From positions 1 to 32,290 of the forward strand of contig CAKQRI010000023.1 of assembly GCA_934271365.1 (NCBI GenBank): a stretch of 32,290 nucleotides of DNA. Direction: 5' to 3'. The notes under the pieces were generated by a model. The model was not told the DNA's origin. It ran no database searches and worked only from the letters and a program-made list of their open reading frames with translations. The translations under genes were made by a program, and so were the position numbers. Within the stretch, counting starts at the first letter, position 1. Each line of letters opens with the position of its first letter. Shown here one piece after another: positions 31,078 to 32,290 of this stretch. This DNA is from an uncultured Spirochaetales bacterium. Lineage in GTDB: Bacteria; Spirochaetota; Spirochaetia; Sphaerochaetales; Sphaerochaetaceae.

Positions 31078-31914
31078 TTAGATTGAAGTAGCTTCTGACG
31101 ATAATGCTTTGCTGATTAATTCTTCAGAAACTCCAAGGCTTCTGAATTTTTCTATTAAATTGACTCTTTCATCTGAACGGCCTCTGATTTCACCTTCCTT
31201 AATGCCTTCAGCTTTTCCTTTGGCAATGCCTTTAGCCTCGCCCTCAGCAAGTCCTTCATTCCAGCTCTGGTTGAGCAGGTCCTTGAATGTATATCCCATT
31301 TCAATCTCCTTCCTTATATCATTAAGAGCATCCTTATACAGCCCTAGCTCCGATTCCTCAGGCCTAACTGCCTTCATCGATCTCATCAGGTCTCCAATGA
31401 TATCTCCTCTCTCCATATAGTCCCCATTGACCCTCAGCACATTCATCCCATCGGAATACTTTATCCCTGTATTCTCAATATAACAGCTTTTACTGTATAT
31501 AGGCAGATTGTATTTCCTGTATGGATCATGCCTGTGGAGTATTATGAGGTACACGGGAAGCATATCGTCATAATCCTTTCCCTTGTCCTCCAGCACCCTG
31601 AGCTTCGAAAGGTAGAAGCCCTCTCTTATATAGCTGAACCTGGATGGATCATTCTGAACCTCTACGGCCATCCTCATGCCATCCTCAGTCTCTGCATAGC
31701 AGTCAAAGATGACATCCCTGGATTCTGGTGAGAAAAGCCTCTTCTGGACTTCAGACCTTGAGATGCTCCTTATCTCAATCCCGGCCTTTGAGAAGACCCT
31801 CTTCACTATGTCATCGATTATCTCGGGCCTTCTATAGGCTGCGACTGTGAAGAGGCCATCATCGAAGAGGCATCTCTGCCTTCTGATTACTTTTTCGATT
31901 ATATTAGTACGCAT
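31078..31914 (-). CDS. Rpn-type PD-(D/E)XK nuclease family transposase
   Basis: A 278-residue paralogue of the gene at 20446 and of the partial gene at the window start. Nuclease residues D71 (VIFDCYAETEDG) and E85-x-Q87 (MAVEVQND); DDMLPVYLIILHRHDPY; GDYMERGDIIGDLMRSMKA; EGLAEGEAKGIAKGKAEG repeats; ending FRSLGVSEELISKA. The stretch EMGYTFKDLLNQSWNEGLAEG is shared with the first gene fragment, so those two are the closer pair. The start ATG 31914 follows TATAAT by three bases and has no ribosome site, so the mRNA may be leaderless. Confidence 0.9.
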   Translation of the reverse strand: MRTNIIEKVIRRQRCLFDDGLFTVAAYRRPEIIDDIVKRVFSKAGIEIRSISRSEVQKRLFSPESRDVIFDCYAETEDGMRMAVEVQNDPSRFSYIREGFYLSKLRVLEDKGKDYDDMLPVYLIILHRHDPYRKYNLPIYSKSCYIENTGIKYSDGMNVLRVNGDYMERGDIIGDLMRSMKAVRPEESELGLYKDALNDIRKEIEMGYTFKDLLNQSWNEGLAEGEAKGIAKGKAEGIKEGEIRGRSDERVNLIEKFRSLGVSEELISKALSSEATSI

Positions 31915-32024
31915 ACTATTATATTCGATTTAATTTGTTTTTCTGTTAATTTTCAGAAAGAAACGCTATTAAGCAGCAGATCAAGTTATTAAATAGCAGA
32001 TGCAGTGAAAAATGATAAACATTA

Positions 32025-32114
32025 CAGTGAGAAGGGGATTTGAACCCCTGAGAACGCTTTTGGCGCTCTAGACGATTTCGAGTCGTCCGCCTTCGACCTC
32101 TCGGCCATCTCACT
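32025..32114 (-). tRNA. tRNA-Ser(CGA)
   Basis: Minus-strand cloverleaf of 90 nt: acceptor AGTGAGA/TCTCACT with discriminator G, D-arm GGCCGAGAGG, anticodon arm GACGA-CTCGAAA-TCGTC with anticodon CGA, long variable arm, T-arm AGGGGTTCAAATCCCCT. CCA is not encoded. Confidence 0.93.
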
Positions 32115-32221
32115 ATATAACAAGGATGTTACTCTGAAGTCCCTCAGTAGTCAAATAGGCATATGCAGATATCAAAGAGCAATTCCACGGCTCTTAAAAT
32201 TACTGAGATTAGTATTTTTTA

Positions 32222-32286
32222 TTCACAATGCTGGCGATACGAGTAGCCAGCATGTGAAGGGTTGAATACCCCGAGGCTTGCCTCGG
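32222..32286 (+). repeat. Pair of strong hairpins at the window edge (possible IS200/IS605-type end)
   Basis: First hairpin: TTCAC-a-ATGCTGGC (32222-32235) with GCCAGCAT-GTGAA (32246-32258), 13 pairs and one bulge. Second: CCGAGGC-TT-GCCTCGG (32271-32286) preceded by TTGAATACC. Compact hairpins next to a TTGAATAC-like sequence resemble the subterminal hairpins of IS200/IS605 or REP elements, but no transposase is in view because the window ends here. Confidence 0.3.
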
Positions 32287-32290
32287 TTAG

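Noticed and set aside
1..32290. CRISPR array
   Set aside because: No regularly spaced direct repeats were seen; repeated sequence is limited to the ATPase duplication, Rpn paralogues and operators.

Overview
The window looks like a piece of a chromosome from a host-associated anaerobe, most probably a spirochaete of the Sphaerochaetaceae/Treponemataceae type. The basis is indirect. Arginine is mostly encoded by AGA/AGG, and base composition is moderately AT-rich. There are several Rpn-type PD-(D/E)XK nuclease/transposase paralogues and a beta-barrel-like outer membrane protein. Many small families are otherwise common in gut Clostridia (CD1871A-type CXXC peptide, NapH-like 4Fe-4S membrane protein, DUF3990, DUF4143 ATPases, FeoB-associated Cys-rich peptide). 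No rRNA or taxonomic marker is present, so this placement is an inference.

Layout. 1-1230: tail of an Rpn-type gene, an SDR oxidoreductase and the stump of a lost upstream gene. 1235-4453: peptide/nickel-type ABC importer (lipoprotein plus two permeases, no ATPases). 4418-7132: the conserved block recR-ybaB-dnaX-SRP RNA on the minus strand. 7235-12458: a Crp/Fnr regulator divergent from a six-gene operon (G3E-like GTPase, ABC ATPase without a permease, leaderless substrate-binding-like protein, TlpA-like lipoprotein thioredoxin, 48-residue CXXC peptide, NapH-like 4Fe-4S membrane protein). 12492-14888: a four-gene minus-strand envelope operon divergent from a TetR regulator. 14930-20342: a decaying catabolic locus in which every member carries a lesion (LysR tail only, SLC13 permease fused at its 5' end to LysR DNA, SDR with an in-frame stop, frameshifted amidohydrolase, frameshifted BCCT transporter). 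20446-22537: an Rpn gene and a CDF-type cation transporter behind a strong promoter and a structured leader. 22608-27085: an accessory patch with an HNH nuclease, gene fragments, an AAA/DUF4143 ATPase, an HTH-DUF3990 gene pair resembling a toxin-antitoxin system, and a deleted second copy of the ATPase. 27149-27234: tRNA-Ser(GGA). 27289-30962: DUF4190-like protein and DtxR-type regulator divergent from feoA-feoA-feoB-FeoB-associated peptide. 31078-32290: a third Rpn gene, tRNA-Ser(CGA) and two strong hairpins at the window edge.

The most interesting link is a 16-bp operator, GTTAG-N6-CTAAC. It occurs twice in front of feo, next to the DtxR-type gene, and twice (one copy imperfect) in the intergenic region between the Crp/Fnr gene and the GTPase operon 20 kb away. 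This suggests that one metal-responsive repressor controls ferrous-iron uptake and the uncharacterised GTPase/ABC/TlpA/4Fe-4S operon together. The operon is therefore a candidate iron-regulated metal-handling or thiol-redox system that has not, to my knowledge, been described as a unit.
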